Assembly: GCA_963699105.1 (NCBI GenBank)
Contig: CAVOTI010000005.1
Span: 1,035,712 to 1,099,711 of the forward strand
Length of the DNA stretch: 64,000 nucleotides
From: Bog-756 sp963699105
GTDB lineage: Bacteria > Actinomycetota > Acidimicrobiia > Acidimicrobiales > RAAP-2
Reading direction: 5' to 3'
Shown here: positions 45,293 through 54,515 of the stretch, in pieces
How the letters are laid out: the number at the start of each line of letters is the position of its first letter
Position numbering within the stretch: position 1 is the stretch's first letter
Position numbers and translations under genes: made by a program
The notes under the pieces: generated by a model
What the model was told of the DNA's origin: nothing
What the model saw: only the letters and a program-made list of their open reading frames with translations
Database searches by the model: none

Positions 45293-45535
45293 CTAGTCGG
45301 CCTGGCCGCATACCGAGTGATCCGTGAGGAGCAATAGGCATACGTCCTGGCGGGCCCGTCTGGTGCTCTTCGAATCGAATAGGGAAGCTTTACGACTCCT
45401 GACCCCAGTAGGGAGTCGACGATAGTGGGACTCGTTCCGGGCATCATCCCTTGGGACCAGCTCCCATGTAGGTCTGATCCGGCAAACGGGTACCCTGGAC
45501 TTGATCCGGTTCGACGGACAGGTTGCTTCAGTTGA

Positions 45536-46423
45536 TTATGCCGCCTGAAGGTCGGCGTTGTGGTGGAGCAATTCGTACTGGACCGGGCTGAGGTAGCCGA
45601 GGGTCGAATGCAGCCGGCGGGTGTTGTACCAGCCCTCGATGTACTCGAAGACGGCTCGGTGGAGTCCTGACCTCGTCGGCCAGGATCTCGTGTCGATCAG
45701 CTCGCGCTTGATGGTGGCGAAGAAGGACTCGGCCACGGCGTTGTCCCAGCACTCACCCTTCCTTCCGACCGACAGCACGACGCCGTTGCTCCTTGCGAGA
45801 TCGGCGAAGTCCCGACTGGTGTATTGACAGCCGCGGTCCGAGTGAAAAATGACACCCTCTTCCGGTTGCCGGTTCATGAAGGCCATAGTGAGTGCCTCCT
45901 CCACCAGTTCGGTGCGCATGTGGTCGGCCAGTGCCCAGCCGACAACCTTCCGGCTGGCCAGGTCGATGACGGTGGCCAGGTAGGCCCAGCCCTCCCAGGT
46001 AGCGATGTAGGTGATGTCCCCGACATAGCGACGGTCGATCTCCTGGCACGGTCCGAAGTGCCGCTGGATCAGGTCCTTGGCCGTCTCGGCCCCGGGGTCG
46101 GCCACCGTGGTCTTCCTCCACCGCTTCTTGCATCGTCCCTCGAGGCCGGCCAACCGCATCAGCCTGGTCACCCGTCGTCGACCGCAGGTCACTCCGCGAT
46201 ACACGAGCTCCCGGTGGACCCGGGGGGATCCATAGGTGCCCTTGGACTCGGTGTGGATGGCTTGGATCTGGGTGGTCAGTTCGGCGTCGGTGACCTGGCG
46301 GACAGAAGGTTCGCCGTTGCTGCGCTGGTAGTAGGCGGAACGGGAGACCTTGAACAGATCACATGTCTTGGTGACGCTGTGACCTGCGATCTTCTCCGCC
46401 TCGATGAAGGGGTCCAGCTTCAT
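45536..46423 (-). CDS. IS3-family transposase, orfB (DDE integrase domain)
   Basis: A 295-residue transposase subunit. The HTH_21-like N terminus contains VSRSAYYQRSNGEPS; the integrase core gives the DDE triad as GDITYI (first Asp), FHSDRGCQYTS (second Asp) and AESFFATIKREL (Glu). The C terminus YNTRRLHSTLGYLSPVQYE is standard. The ATG overlaps the orfA stop. Length is normal, with no internal stop. Confidence 0.93.
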   Translation of the reverse strand: MKLDPFIEAEKIAGHSVTKTCDLFKVSRSAYYQRSNGEPSVRQVTDAELTTQIQAIHTESKGTYGSPRVHRELVYRGVTCGRRRVTRLMRLAGLEGRCKKRWRKTTVADPGAETAKDLIQRHFGPCQEIDRRYVGDITYIATWEGWAYLATVIDLASRKVVGWALADHMRTELVEEALTMAFMNRQPEEGVIFHSDRGCQYTSRDFADLARSNGVVLSVGRKGECWDNAVAESFFATIKRELIDTRSWPTRSGLHRAVFEYIEGWYNTRRLHSTLGYLSPVQYELLHHNADLQAA

Positions 46424-46739
46424 CGGGTCTCCTTGGCGAAGAAAACCGTCGCACGCTTGAGGATCTCCACGTCCTCTTTGAGGGAGCGATTTTCCCGACG
46501 CAGGCGGGTGAGCTCCTCCTTCTCCTCGGTGGTGAGACCGGGGCGTTGGCCCTGGTCGATCTGGCCTTGTTTCACCCCCAGCCGCGCACGTTGGTCTCGG
46601 TCAGATCGAAGTCCTTGGCCACCTGGCCGATGCTGCGATCGCCTCGTCGGCACAGCTCGACGATCTCAGCCTTGAACTCCGGTGTGAACGACCGACGGGG
46701 GCGGGGCTTCTTCCTCTCCATGGTCTCCATTTTGGACAT
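46420..46739 (-). pseudogene. IS3-family transposase orfA, frameshifted
   Basis: The start MSKMETMERKKPRPRRSFTP leads to the HTH region FKAEIVELCRRGDRSIGQVA and KDFDLTETNVR. After that the frame hits TGA within TGGGGGTGA, while the leucine-zipper-like C terminus (LTTEEKEELTRLRRENRSLK) is in another frame ending at 46420. The change is at a run of five G residues near 46577. Normal IS3 elements need OrfA and the OrfAB fusion for transposition. Confidence 0.75.
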
Positions 46740-46931
46740 CCTTTCCGGGGCTCTGCCCCTTATGGTGGATGTCCGTCAAACCGGAGGAAGCCCACCCCAT
46801 AGGCCGCTGAGTTTTCTTGGAGGGTCAGGTAAGTCCGAGTGAGCAACGCCTCCCCAGTCCGGCCTTGATGCTACCTTGGCCGGAATTGCACATTCTCTGA
46901 ACTGCCCGGAGTGCTGGTAGGAGGTGGGTGA

Positions 46932-47480
46932 ATGCGCCGGACATCCAATGTCCGAATGGGCGGGACATTGCTGTTCGGTGGCGCTGCGCTTCTTCTCTGT
47001 GCATGCGGCCCAACAGCGGGCACAGCAGCCGTCCCCCACTCGAACCGGCCGACCACCTCGCCCTCCAGCCAACCAGCGAACACGGGGTCGTCACAGTTTC
47101 GCCGCCCACCAGTCACCTTTTGCAGCACACTGGCCGTAGAGCAGAAACAAGTAGGTGGGCTTGCCAATGCAGTGTCGCGGAGTGAATCGTCGACTGACAT
47201 GACGGCGCTGAAGAACTCTCTGGAATCATTCGTTGCCGGGAGCGTCGACACTCTGGCAAATGTGGAGGCTGAAATGGCCTCCGCTCCGGCGAACGTTCAG
47301 GCAGCCGTCACCGTCCTTGATCAGTTCTTTACCCAAGCCAGGACAGCCACTAAGAGCGCAACCAATTTGACTCAACTGAAAACGGCGGTTGCCAGTTTGC
47401 TCAATGACCAGGTCAATACCGCGAGCGCAACGCTCACGGACTACTCCAATCTGCTGTGCCGCACAGCATCCGCGTCGTGA
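46932..47480 (+). CDS. putative lipoprotein of unknown function
   Basis: A 182-residue protein with an N-terminal signal region (GGTLLFGGAALLLCACG) that ends in a lipobox-like LCAC, so probably a lipoprotein, followed by a Pro/Ser/Thr linker. The mature part is helical and rich in Ala/Thr (NSLESFVAGSVDTLANVEAE and TKSATNLTQLKTAVASLLND). AGGAGG lies about 10 bases before the ATG. I recognise no family. It sits between the insertion sequence and the giant protease, in a lower-GC stretch. Confidence 0.65.
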   Translation: MRRTSNVRMGGTLLFGGAALLLCACGPTAGTAAVPHSNRPTTSPSSQPANTGSSQFRRPPVTFCSTLAVEQKQVGGLANAVSRSESSTDMTALKNSLESFVAGSVDTLANVEAEMASAPANVQAAVTVLDQFFTQARTATKSATNLTQLKTAVASLLNDQVNTASATLTDYSNLLCRTASAS

Positions 47481-47654
47481 GAACTCCCTGGGTGGTGGCA
47501 TCCTTCACTTTGCCGGGCTGGCGCTCAACCGCCTCTCGCTTTCGAGATCGATCAAGGGTCGATTGGGCTCCATAGGACTGCGGTCGGCATTATGTCGGTC
47601 TCGGCTACGCCGAAGACCGGAGCCAACATAGGGGATCCCACCCAAGCGCTGAAA

Positions 47655-50600
47655 TCATTGGGTCTTCTTCCGGGTCGTTGATTTGGTCCCTTGACCTACC
47701 CGATGCCCAGGTGGCTGTGCATTTACTTCGACGACCGGCAGCGACCAGTCCAAGGTGTACAAGAAGCTTCTCCAATTCGGAGAGAGTCCGTGGGCCACGC
47801 CAGTTATTTCAGTCGAGCTCGGCTGAGTCAAATTGTTGGTGATTACCAGCGCCGTTGCGAAGAGGTGTGCCCCTGGGTCGTACACGGAGATCGAACCGAT
47901 GTAAAACTGATGACGGCCCCAGAAGTTGAGCCAGCTCCGATGGATGTTGACAGTGATCGTTGCCGAACCACCCTTGAGCCCCGGAATCGTTCCCGTTCCA
48001 TAAACCGATGTGATGGCACCGTTCGCCGTAGTTGCGATGAATCCGCCAGAGGTGAGCGAGCCTGAGTTCAGGTACGAAATGAATCCGGTGAAATCGAGAG
48101 TAACTGGCGGTGCGGTCACCGTGAGGGTGGTCTTCCCGCTCACCGAGCCCAGGGTGGCGGTGATCGACGAGGTTCCCGGTCCGACCCCGGTGGCCAGACC
48201 GCCGGAGGTGATGGTGGCCGCCGACGTCATGCCACTGGCCCAAGTCACCTGGGAGGTGATGTTGGCGGTGGTCGAGTTCGAGTAGCTGCCGGTGGCGGTG
48301 AACTGCTCGGTTCCACCCTTGGTGATGGACGGGTTGGCCGGGGTGACGGCGATGGAGGTCAAGGTGGGTGCGGTCACCGTGAGGGTGGTCTTCCCGCTCA
48401 CCGAGCCCAGGGTGGCGGTGATCGACGAGGTTCCCGGTCCGACCCCGGTGGCCAGACCGCCGGAGGTGATGGTGGCCGCCGACGTCATGCCACTGGCCCA
48501 AGTCACCTGGGAGGTGATGTTGGCGGTGGTCGAGTTCGAGTAGCTGCCGGTGGCGGTGAACTGCTCGGTTCCACCCTTGGTGATGGACGGGTTGGCCGGG
48601 GTGACGGCGATGGAGGTCAAGATGGGTGCGGTCACCGTGAGGGTGGTCTTCCCGCTCACCGAGCCCAGGGTGGCGGTGATCGACGAGGTTCCCGGTCCGA
48701 CCCCGGTGGCCAGACCGCCGGAGGTGATGGTGGCCGCCGACGTCATGCCACTGGCCCAAGTCACCTGGGAGGTGATGTTGGCGGTGGTCGAGTTCGAGTA
48801 GCTGCCGGTGGCGGTGAACTGCTCGGTTCCACCCTTGGTGATGGACGGGTTGGCCGGGGTGACGGCGATGGAGGTCAAGGTGGGTGCGTTGACGCTGAGG
48901 GTGAAGGCCTGGGTGGCGTTGGGTGTGACACCATTGGCCGCCTGGATGGTGAACTTGTAGGTACCGGCCGCCACCGACGACGTGCCGGCCAATGTGGCGG
49001 TGCCGTTCCCGTTGTCGGTAAGCATCACTCCGGTTGGCAACTTGGATCCCGAGGCCAAAGTGATCGCTGGCGTCGGTGATCCTGTTGTCGCTACAGGAAA
49101 CGTGAAGGCCTTGCCAGCCGAGACTGAATCGCTGTCGGCGCTGGTGATTGCCGGAGCTGCCGGCAGGGGCGTCGTCGACGGTCCTCCGGCAAAGAAGGAG
49201 CCCGACGCCGAACTTGCGGTCAACGATGAGCTGCCAGCATAGGTTGCAGTGACTGGAAGCAACCCGCCCGCCAGAGGCGTTACGTGACACGATCCGCTAC
49301 CGGTGGTGTTGGTGGTAATGGTGCAGGTTTGGGTACCGACGAGAACAGAGATGGACGCACCGCTTACAGGCGTTGCCGGGATTTGACTCACGTCTGAGAG
49401 ATTTGCGGTGATGGTGGCAGCCGTGCCGAGTACTCCGATCTCTTGGCTTCCGTTCAATGTCACAAAGCTGGTGTCTTTCCCGGCTACCCATGTGAAGTCG
49501 ATCGGGTTCGACGTGAGCGTGGGAGTGCCAACCGTCGCTGCGGTGACCGTGTCCGTTCCAGGATGAAGGGCGCTGTACGTGAAGCTCGCCGAACCACTCA
49601 CATTGGCATCGACCAGCTTGACCTGGGGGTTGGCGCCAGAGACGGTGAAGATAAGGGGTGTTCCTGAGGGGCTGGTCACGTTGTTGAGCTGGGCGGTGAA
49701 GGTCACCGACGAACCAGCCGTCGGGAAATTGAGTGAGGAGGGCGAACTCAGGCTGATTGAGGGAGCAGTCGATGTAACGACTCCAGTCGAACTGCAGTTT
49801 CCCGTGCCCAGACGCCATACCTGAATGTTGGTTGACACGTACTGACATGAGTCAGGTCCTTCGATGACCCAGTTGAACGGGTCGTCGGAACTACCAGGGC
49901 TGACAATGGTCGAGACTACGGGCGGATTCTGTGTGAGATCCACAGAGTAGATGTAGCCAGCATCTGTGGTTGCCACTAACGAAGTCGCCGCACCACTGCT
50001 GTTGGTGCCGCTCACCGCCAAACCGATGCCAAAGTTCGGCACGGTCGCAATTTGAGTAACGGTCCCGGGGTCGGAAGTGTTCGTTCCTGTGATGGACACG
50101 ATGTCTCCTGTGCTCGATCCGCCAACTTCGGCATACAGCGTTCCGTCGGGAGCGAATGCAATCTGATAGGGAATACCAGTTCCGACTGACGAGGTGTCCG
50201 CATATTCACTAAGAGTTGGATTTGAGCTGGATGGATCCGAAATCCTGACGACATCGCCCGTGAAGAGGTAGCCAGAACACGTTCCCGTCACAAACATGTC
50301 ACCGGTTAGGGGATCAAATGCCGGGGAAGAGGGGCAATCGGGCACGCCCTGTGCTGCTGTGGCAACCACGCGGACGATGGCACCGGTGGATGGGTCGATC
50401 TGCACGATCTCGGGATCTTGATTGTCCTGGATCCCGTTGGGCGGAGGGGTCCACAAGGTCCCATAGAGTTCACCGTCCGGACCGAAGGCCAGTCCGAACA
50501 GGTCGTCGGGACCGAAGTTCGCGTCAGGAAGCTGGTTGGCCAGGCTCGGTGTGCCACCCCCGGGCGGTAGGACGTTGATGGTCCCGGTGTAGAAGTCGGG

Positions 50601-53546
50601 GACGTAGGCATCCCCGCTGGAATTGAACGCCACCTCGCCTATCCCTCTACATCCGCCAATGCTGAAGTTGCCTGGAAGGACCTGGTTGTTGGGATCGGTC
50701 GTGAAGGGAGTGGCAAAACTCGAAATCGAGTGTCCCGAGGCCGGAGTTGGTGTGGCATCGGTGCATGTTGGCGGGGACCCGCTGAAGTAAGTGACGCTCA
50801 CCGACCCGGGTACCGACAAGTTGCCATCGGTCACGTCCGTGGCAGTGAAGCTCACCGTCTCCGCATTGGTGTCAGCGGCATCGAAGACAGCATCCCCGGC
50901 GCTGTTGGTGACAGCTGTATCTCCCGGACTTGACGACCCGGCAGGGCTGATGACAGCGCTCCCCGTCTGAGAAAGTGACACCGTCTTTCCCGAGGCTGGC
51001 TGGCCCAGGCCATTCTCAAGGTACACGGTGATAGCAGCTTGGCTCGTTCCGTCGTCGGCTACCTGCGTAGGGCCGCCGTAGATCTGCGCTCCGGTCGCAG
51101 CAGGTTTAACGAACTGGATCGTCGGTTGGTCTCCAAGTGTTATCCCGTCCGAAGTGTCGCTAGCCGCAAAGGTGACTGACTCGGGGACAGTATCAGTCAC
51201 AGAGAAACTTGCATCGCCGTCGACGTCAGTGATCGAGCTTGATGACACCACAGCCGAACTTCCTTGATCGGGGGTAATCCCGATGGTTTTGCCGGCTATA
51301 GGGATCCCATTGGAGTCTTTCAGCTGCACCACTAATGTCGCCGGAGTTGAACCATCGGCGGGAACCTCGTTATATGTCGGAGGATTATCTCCGGCGGCGA
51401 AGACATTTGACACTGATGGACTTGCCGCGCCCGGAGTCTCGCCATTCACCTCGCCGAGTAGGTTCACCAGACCTAGCATGTCGATCGAGCCAAGACCCAC
51501 ATGTGCAAAATCGCTTCCCATACTCGCCGCCGAGTGCACTGCCGGGGTGTTTTCGAGAGAATAAAGGATGGGGTTTAAGGGGCCAAGATTTCCGGTTCCG
51601 AGGTTTCCCGTGCTGTTCGAGTTGATGAAGGCTATTTCCGCTGCGACGATCGGTGCGGCCAAACTGGTGCCACCATAGGACTCTCCATCTGGACATCCGC
51701 CAGCATCTGCTTCGCAGATCATCATGCCCTGCGCGGGATCGGCGTCTGCAACGACGTCGGGAACCGAACGATTGGCTGAGGTGTTGAATCCGTCCTGATA
51801 CGAAGGGCGAGAGAAAAACTGGCTAACGCCGTAGCCGCCCTCACCCGTTGGGGGTGTGTCATTAGTACCGTTCCACCACGATTCCCCCGGGTAGGCTAAG
51901 GACGGGCTTACGGTATCGGGACTACTTCCGCCCACCGCCGTTGCATTAGGTGAATCTGCGGGTACCCCAATCGTATTGGGACTGCCATCGAGACAGGTGC
52001 TGCCTGAATCACCGGTGGCGTTAAAAACACTGACCCCTTCGGCAGAAGCCTCCTGTAGGACTGAATCGATAGCCTGCGCCTCGGACAATGAGGTCTCGTC
52101 TTCACATTGAGACCATGAGTTACTGATGACGGTGTCCCCGTCGCCTATCATGGTGTTAAACAGGGACTCAAAACTAGTGCCAGGCGCGGCTTCATAGACT
52201 ACGTATTTAGTACCCGGAAGCGGGTCAAAAAACATCTCCGTATCTACATCTAGCAGCACTTCGGGTTCGCCCGGTCCTGGCTGCGCAACTCCTCCATCCA
52301 CAGAGACCTCGCTAAGTTGGCTCATTTGTGCGGAGCTTCCGACAAGCGAAAGCCAGTTGGCAACGTCGCTTGGATGAAAGGAGTCATACTCAAGTAGCCC
52401 GATCTTTTGCGGATTGCCAAGCGGCGTGGACTGAGCAATTACGGCATCGGCCGCTTTGGAAATGGAGCTTGACTTGGCTTGAATAGTCCCACTCTTTTGA
52501 TTAAGTGCATTCATCAGGTTTGTCTTCCATTGTGCGAATGTGAGGCCAGTTGGAGCTCCATTCTTTGCAAAATCATAGCAGTCAGCATCGCCATTTTTAT
52601 TGGTGGCGGGATTTAGCCAAATACTGGGATTCGAACCCGAGCCCTTAAGGCAAGCAACATACTCAAAACTCGAGGCGGCCACTAGTCCCAGACATAACCC
52701 ACCCCAAAAGCCCCCCACGAACGAGAGGAGCTTCTGTATGACGCTCAAAAAGACGCCGACCACAGCTGCTACTAAGCCACCACCACCAAGCAACGTCACA
52801 CCGGCACCTACAACGGGGCCTAGACAAATCTGCTCCGTTGTCTCGACGTTAGAATGAGGGGCCGCTGAGTCTTGAGTCGTAGCTCCTGATCCCGTTGGAT
52901 CAGGGTTTGGCTGCGATGGGACGGCAAGATTCGAGAGCCCGGCAATAGATTCGATTATTGGAGCAATCGACACGGGAACGGCCGGGTCCTCCGTATTTGC
53001 GAACACCAAGCGTGCACCACTGCGGTATTCGACGATCGGAGTGCCAAAGGTGCGGCTTGCCAGCGATCGTGATCCTCTCACGGTTAGCGTCAGCCGATCA
53101 GCAGATCCCTGGACGAGCGAAAATCCACGCGAACGTAACCACGAAAGAACAGTGTCGTAGGAAGACTGGCTGGGCCCGAATGCCAGGGTGATTTCGCTAG
53201 GGGAAAGGAAGCGGCGATAGAGGACAGAGCCTGGGCTCTCGACGGCACGCAGGTAGGTTTCGAAGCCGTCCTGATCGCTGCGTCTCAAGGTGACCGTCAA
53301 AGTTAGGGAGCGCTTCGCCGCCGAACTAGGTGTCGGTACTGGTCGGATTTTGCCGTTCCCCACGGCGGGTACTACGGAGTTGGCTAGACGGACTGAGGGG
53401 CTGCTGGGCGTAGAAGATGCTGCCGCGTCCCCCGTATTTACACAGGTGGTCCCGATCACGATGGCGATCGTTATCAGAATTCCCGCTGCCAATCTAACTC
53501 TGCACGCCACCTGCCGACGACCTGCATCGGCCGAAAATACGCCCAC
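47655..53546 (-). CDS. giant secreted S53-family (sedolisin/kumamolisin-like) peptidase with Ig-like and Big_2 repeats
   Basis: A 1,963-residue protein from the GTG at 53546, preceded by AGGGGAG at good spacing. Order of domains: signal region about 17-43 (LAAGILITIAIVIGTTC); pro-kumamolisin domain about 75-205; a Gly-rich hydrophobic insert about 238-300, bracketed by cysteines; S53 catalytic domain about 380-670 with Glu429 and Asp433 (EVLLD, spacing four), Asp513 in ATGDSGS and Ser628 in GGTSLAAP; Ig-like segments; a propeller-like stretch (VAFNSSGDAYVPDFYTG); further Ig-like domains; three near-identical Big_2 repeats; and a C-terminal domain of about 150 residues. It is expected to be an acid-active secreted protease or adhesin. 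GC is lower than the surroundings in the N-terminal two-thirds. Confidence 0.88.
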   Translation of the reverse strand: MGVFSADAGRRQVACRVRLAAGILITIAIVIGTTCVNTGDAAASSTPSSPSVRLANSVVPAVGNGKIRPVPTPSSAAKRSLTLTVTLRRSDQDGFETYLRAVESPGSVLYRRFLSPSEITLAFGPSQSSYDTVLSWLRSRGFSLVQGSADRLTLTVRGSRSLASRTFGTPIVEYRSGARLVFANTEDPAVPVSIAPIIESIAGLSNLAVPSQPNPDPTGSGATTQDSAAPHSNVETTEQICLGPVVGAGVTLLGGGGLVAAVVGVFLSVIQKLLSFVGGFWGGLCLGLVAASSFEYVACLKGSGSNPSIWLNPATNKNGDADCYDFAKNGAPTGLTFAQWKTNLMNALNQKSGTIQAKSSSISKAADAVIAQSTPLGNPQKIGLLEYDSFHPSDVANWLSLVGSSAQMSQLSEVSVDGGVAQPGPGEPEVLLDVDTEMFFDPLPGTKYVVYEAAPGTSFESLFNTMIGDGDTVISNSWSQCEDETSLSEAQAIDSVLQEASAEGVSVFNATGDSGSTCLDGSPNTIGVPADSPNATAVGGSSPDTVSPSLAYPGESWWNGTNDTPPTGEGGYGVSQFFSRPSYQDGFNTSANRSVPDVVADADPAQGMMICEADAGGCPDGESYGGTSLAAPIVAAEIAFINSNSTGNLGTGNLGPLNPILYSLENTPAVHSAASMGSDFAHVGLGSIDMLGLVNLLGEVNGETPGAASPSVSNVFAAGDNPPTYNEVPADGSTPATLVVQLKDSNGIPIAGKTIGITPDQGSSAVVSSSSITDVDGDASFSVTDTVPESVTFAASDTSDGITLGDQPTIQFVKPAATGAQIYGGPTQVADDGTSQAAITVYLENGLGQPASGKTVSLSQTGSAVISPAGSSSPGDTAVTNSAGDAVFDAADTNAETVSFTATDVTDGNLSVPGSVSVTYFSGSPPTCTDATPTPASGHSISSFATPFTTDPNNQVLPGNFSIGGCRGIGEVAFNSSGDAYVPDFYTGTINVLPPGGGTPSLANQLPDANFGPDDLFGLAFGPDGELYGTLWTPPPNGIQDNQDPEIVQIDPSTGAIVRVVATAAQGVPDCPSSPAFDPLTGDMFVTGTCSGYLFTGDVVRISDPSSSNPTLSEYADTSSVGTGIPYQIAFAPDGTLYAEVGGSSTGDIVSITGTNTSDPGTVTQIATVPNFGIGLAVSGTNSSGAATSLVATTDAGYIYSVDLTQNPPVVSTIVSPGSSDDPFNWVIEGPDSCQYVSTNIQVWRLGTGNCSSTGVVTSTAPSISLSSPSSLNFPTAGSSVTFTAQLNNVTSPSGTPLIFTVSGANPQVKLVDANVSGSASFTYSALHPGTDTVTAATVGTPTLTSNPIDFTWVAGKDTSFVTLNGSQEIGVLGTAATITANLSDVSQIPATPVSGASISVLVGTQTCTITTNTTGSGSCHVTPLAGGLLPVTATYAGSSSLTASSASGSFFAGGPSTTPLPAAPAITSADSDSVSAGKAFTFPVATTGSPTPAITLASGSKLPTGVMLTDNGNGTATLAGTSSVAAGTYKFTIQAANGVTPNATQAFTLSVNAPTLTSIAVTPANPSITKGGTEQFTATGSYSNSTTANITSQVTWASGMTSAATITSGGLATGVGPGTSSITATLGSVSGKTTLTVTAPILTSIAVTPANPSITKGGTEQFTATGSYSNSTTANITSQVTWASGMTSAATITSGGLATGVGPGTSSITATLGSVSGKTTLTVTAPTLTSIAVTPANPSITKGGTEQFTATGSYSNSTTANITSQVTWASGMTSAATITSGGLATGVGPGTSSITATLGSVSGKTTLTVTAPPVTLDFTGFISYLNSGSLTSGGFIATTANGAITSVYGTGTIPGLKGGSATITVNIHRSWLNFWGRHQFYIGSISVYDPGAHLFATALVITNNLTQPSSTEITGVAHGLSPNWRSFLYTLDWSLPVVEVNAQPPGHRVGQGTKSTTRKKTQ
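48110..48883 (-). repeat. three near-identical 258-bp tandem repeats coding Big_2 domains
   Basis: Units start at 48110, 48368 and 48626, each exactly 258 bp (86 codons). They differ by very few bases; one visible change makes aaggtggg into aagatggg. Each encodes one Big_2 immunoglobulin-like domain (SIAVTPANPSITKGGTEQFT at its start). Near-perfect identity, including silent positions, means recent tandem duplication or gene conversion. Confidence 0.95.
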
Positions 53547-54147
53547 CGAACTCCCCTTTTGTAGTCGTCCCGCTCCCAACTACCGGCCCCGGTGAGGCAT
53601 CTGCCCAAAGCCAACTCCTGGCGGCCGGGGATCATCGTTGTCTTTCTATACGTCTCTGTCAAACGTTCCGCCGTCGGTTTTCGCGTGAATCCGGGACCGC
53701 TCTTCGCCGCGACCGACTATCGCTCTGAGTAACGAACCTGGATGAGATGCAAGACCAATCTCAGGGGCGGCCGTTTTGAGCGGCTCTATAACTGCATCGC
53801 CGTCACTTCCGTGAACGGCCGTTGTTAGTGGCGGGGGTTCCGTTGGTTCGAGGGCCGCCCGGACCTCAACTAGAGCAAAGGTGCTGGTAGACCGGTTGTG
53901 CATACGTAGCCGCCCAGGCGCTGCACTACTCAATGTCGGCACTCCGCGGTCGGAGTCCCCATAAACGCGTCACCCCTCCGGCTGGGGGTCGACCTTCGGG
54001 TTCATGACCCGACGAACTCCCGCGTCCCAGCTGGGAGGCACTGCAGGCCGTACGCGCTGGTCAGGACATCAGGTTCCGTGAAGACATTGGAGCTAGTGCC
54101 GCGTCAGGCAACGTTTGCCTGTACGTCCCTCTGGGCGATACTGGGGC
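53547..54147. other. 600-bp region without a supported gene
   Basis: Between the divergent protease start and the MazF-like gene. A 98-residue minus-strand frame at 53646-53942 exists, but it has no ribosome-binding site or family features. No antitoxin gene for the toxin is recognisable. The promoter of the protease gene should lie at 53550-53640. Confidence 0.4.
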
Positions 54148-54507
54148 GTGCGCTCCCGCGGCGACATCTGGCAACTCCACTCCCCCACCCCGCTTGAGCG
54201 GGTGTTCGGCGCGGAATCAACCGCTGTCGTCATCTTGTCGACTGGCAACGAGCCGGGCCTTCGTGGGATCTACGTGGTACCAGCCGCCGAGACCGACATT
54301 ACGGGTGTCGCTATCGAACTGGCGGTCGGGCGCGAGGAAGGGCTCGACTCTGGCGTCGTGCGAGTAGCCCTAGCTCGACCGGACCGGATTAACTGCTCGT
54401 GGCTCGTCAGCCTGAACGAGACCGACCTGAATAAACAAACGGGCGTGCTTTCCGAAGAAAAGCTCTCCAAGCTCGGGGAGATGCTCCGACTTGGAGGCCT
54501 CGAATAA
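54148..54507 (+). CDS. MazF/PemK-like toxin family protein
   Basis: A 119-residue protein starting at a GTG (54148) with the family opening RSRGDIWQLHSP, then beta strands STAVVILSTGNEPG and GIYVVPAAET, and the C-terminal pattern LNKQTGVLSEEKLSKLGEML, all in MazF order. MazF proteins cleave mRNA. The usual RPVLV/NxxG region is diverged, so RNase activity is uncertain. No antitoxin was seen upstream, which makes it either an orphan or a toxin-fold protein with another job. A TTG at 54115 would give a longer N terminus. Confidence 0.6.
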   Translation: MRSRGDIWQLHSPTPLERVFGAESTAVVILSTGNEPGLRGIYVVPAAETDITGVAIELAVGREEGLDSGVVRVALARPDRINCSWLVSLNETDLNKQTGVLSEEKLSKLGEMLRLGGLE

Positions 54508-54515
54508 TGGACATG

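Larger units (their letters stand above)
45505..46785 (-). mobile_element. IS3-family insertion sequence
   Basis: A 1.28-kb element with two overlapping transposase frames. Terminal inverted repeats are 16 bp with one difference: TCCGGTTCGACGGACA at 45505-45520 and the same sequence with T for C at position 8, inverted, at 46770-46785. Flanking bases show no obvious target duplication. orfB is intact but orfA is frameshifted, so the copy may be dead unless the indel is an error. Confidence 0.85.

Noticed and set aside
48110..48883. Regular repeats that might suggest a CRISPR array
   Set aside because: The period is 258 bp, the units are contiguous with no spacers, and they are in frame within a protein.
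47809..49290. 493-residue minus-strand frame with regular His-rich repeats
   Set aside because: It is a second frame of the 258-bp Big_2 repeats and is explained by the protease gene.
53646..53942. 98-residue minus-strand frame upstream of the protease gene
   Set aside because: Lacks a ribosome-binding site, recognisable family, or codon-use pattern of its neighbours.
53950..54147. Possible antitoxin upstream of the MazF-like gene
   Set aside because: The only frame with an antitoxin-like stretch has no start codon before it and a stop immediately upstream.
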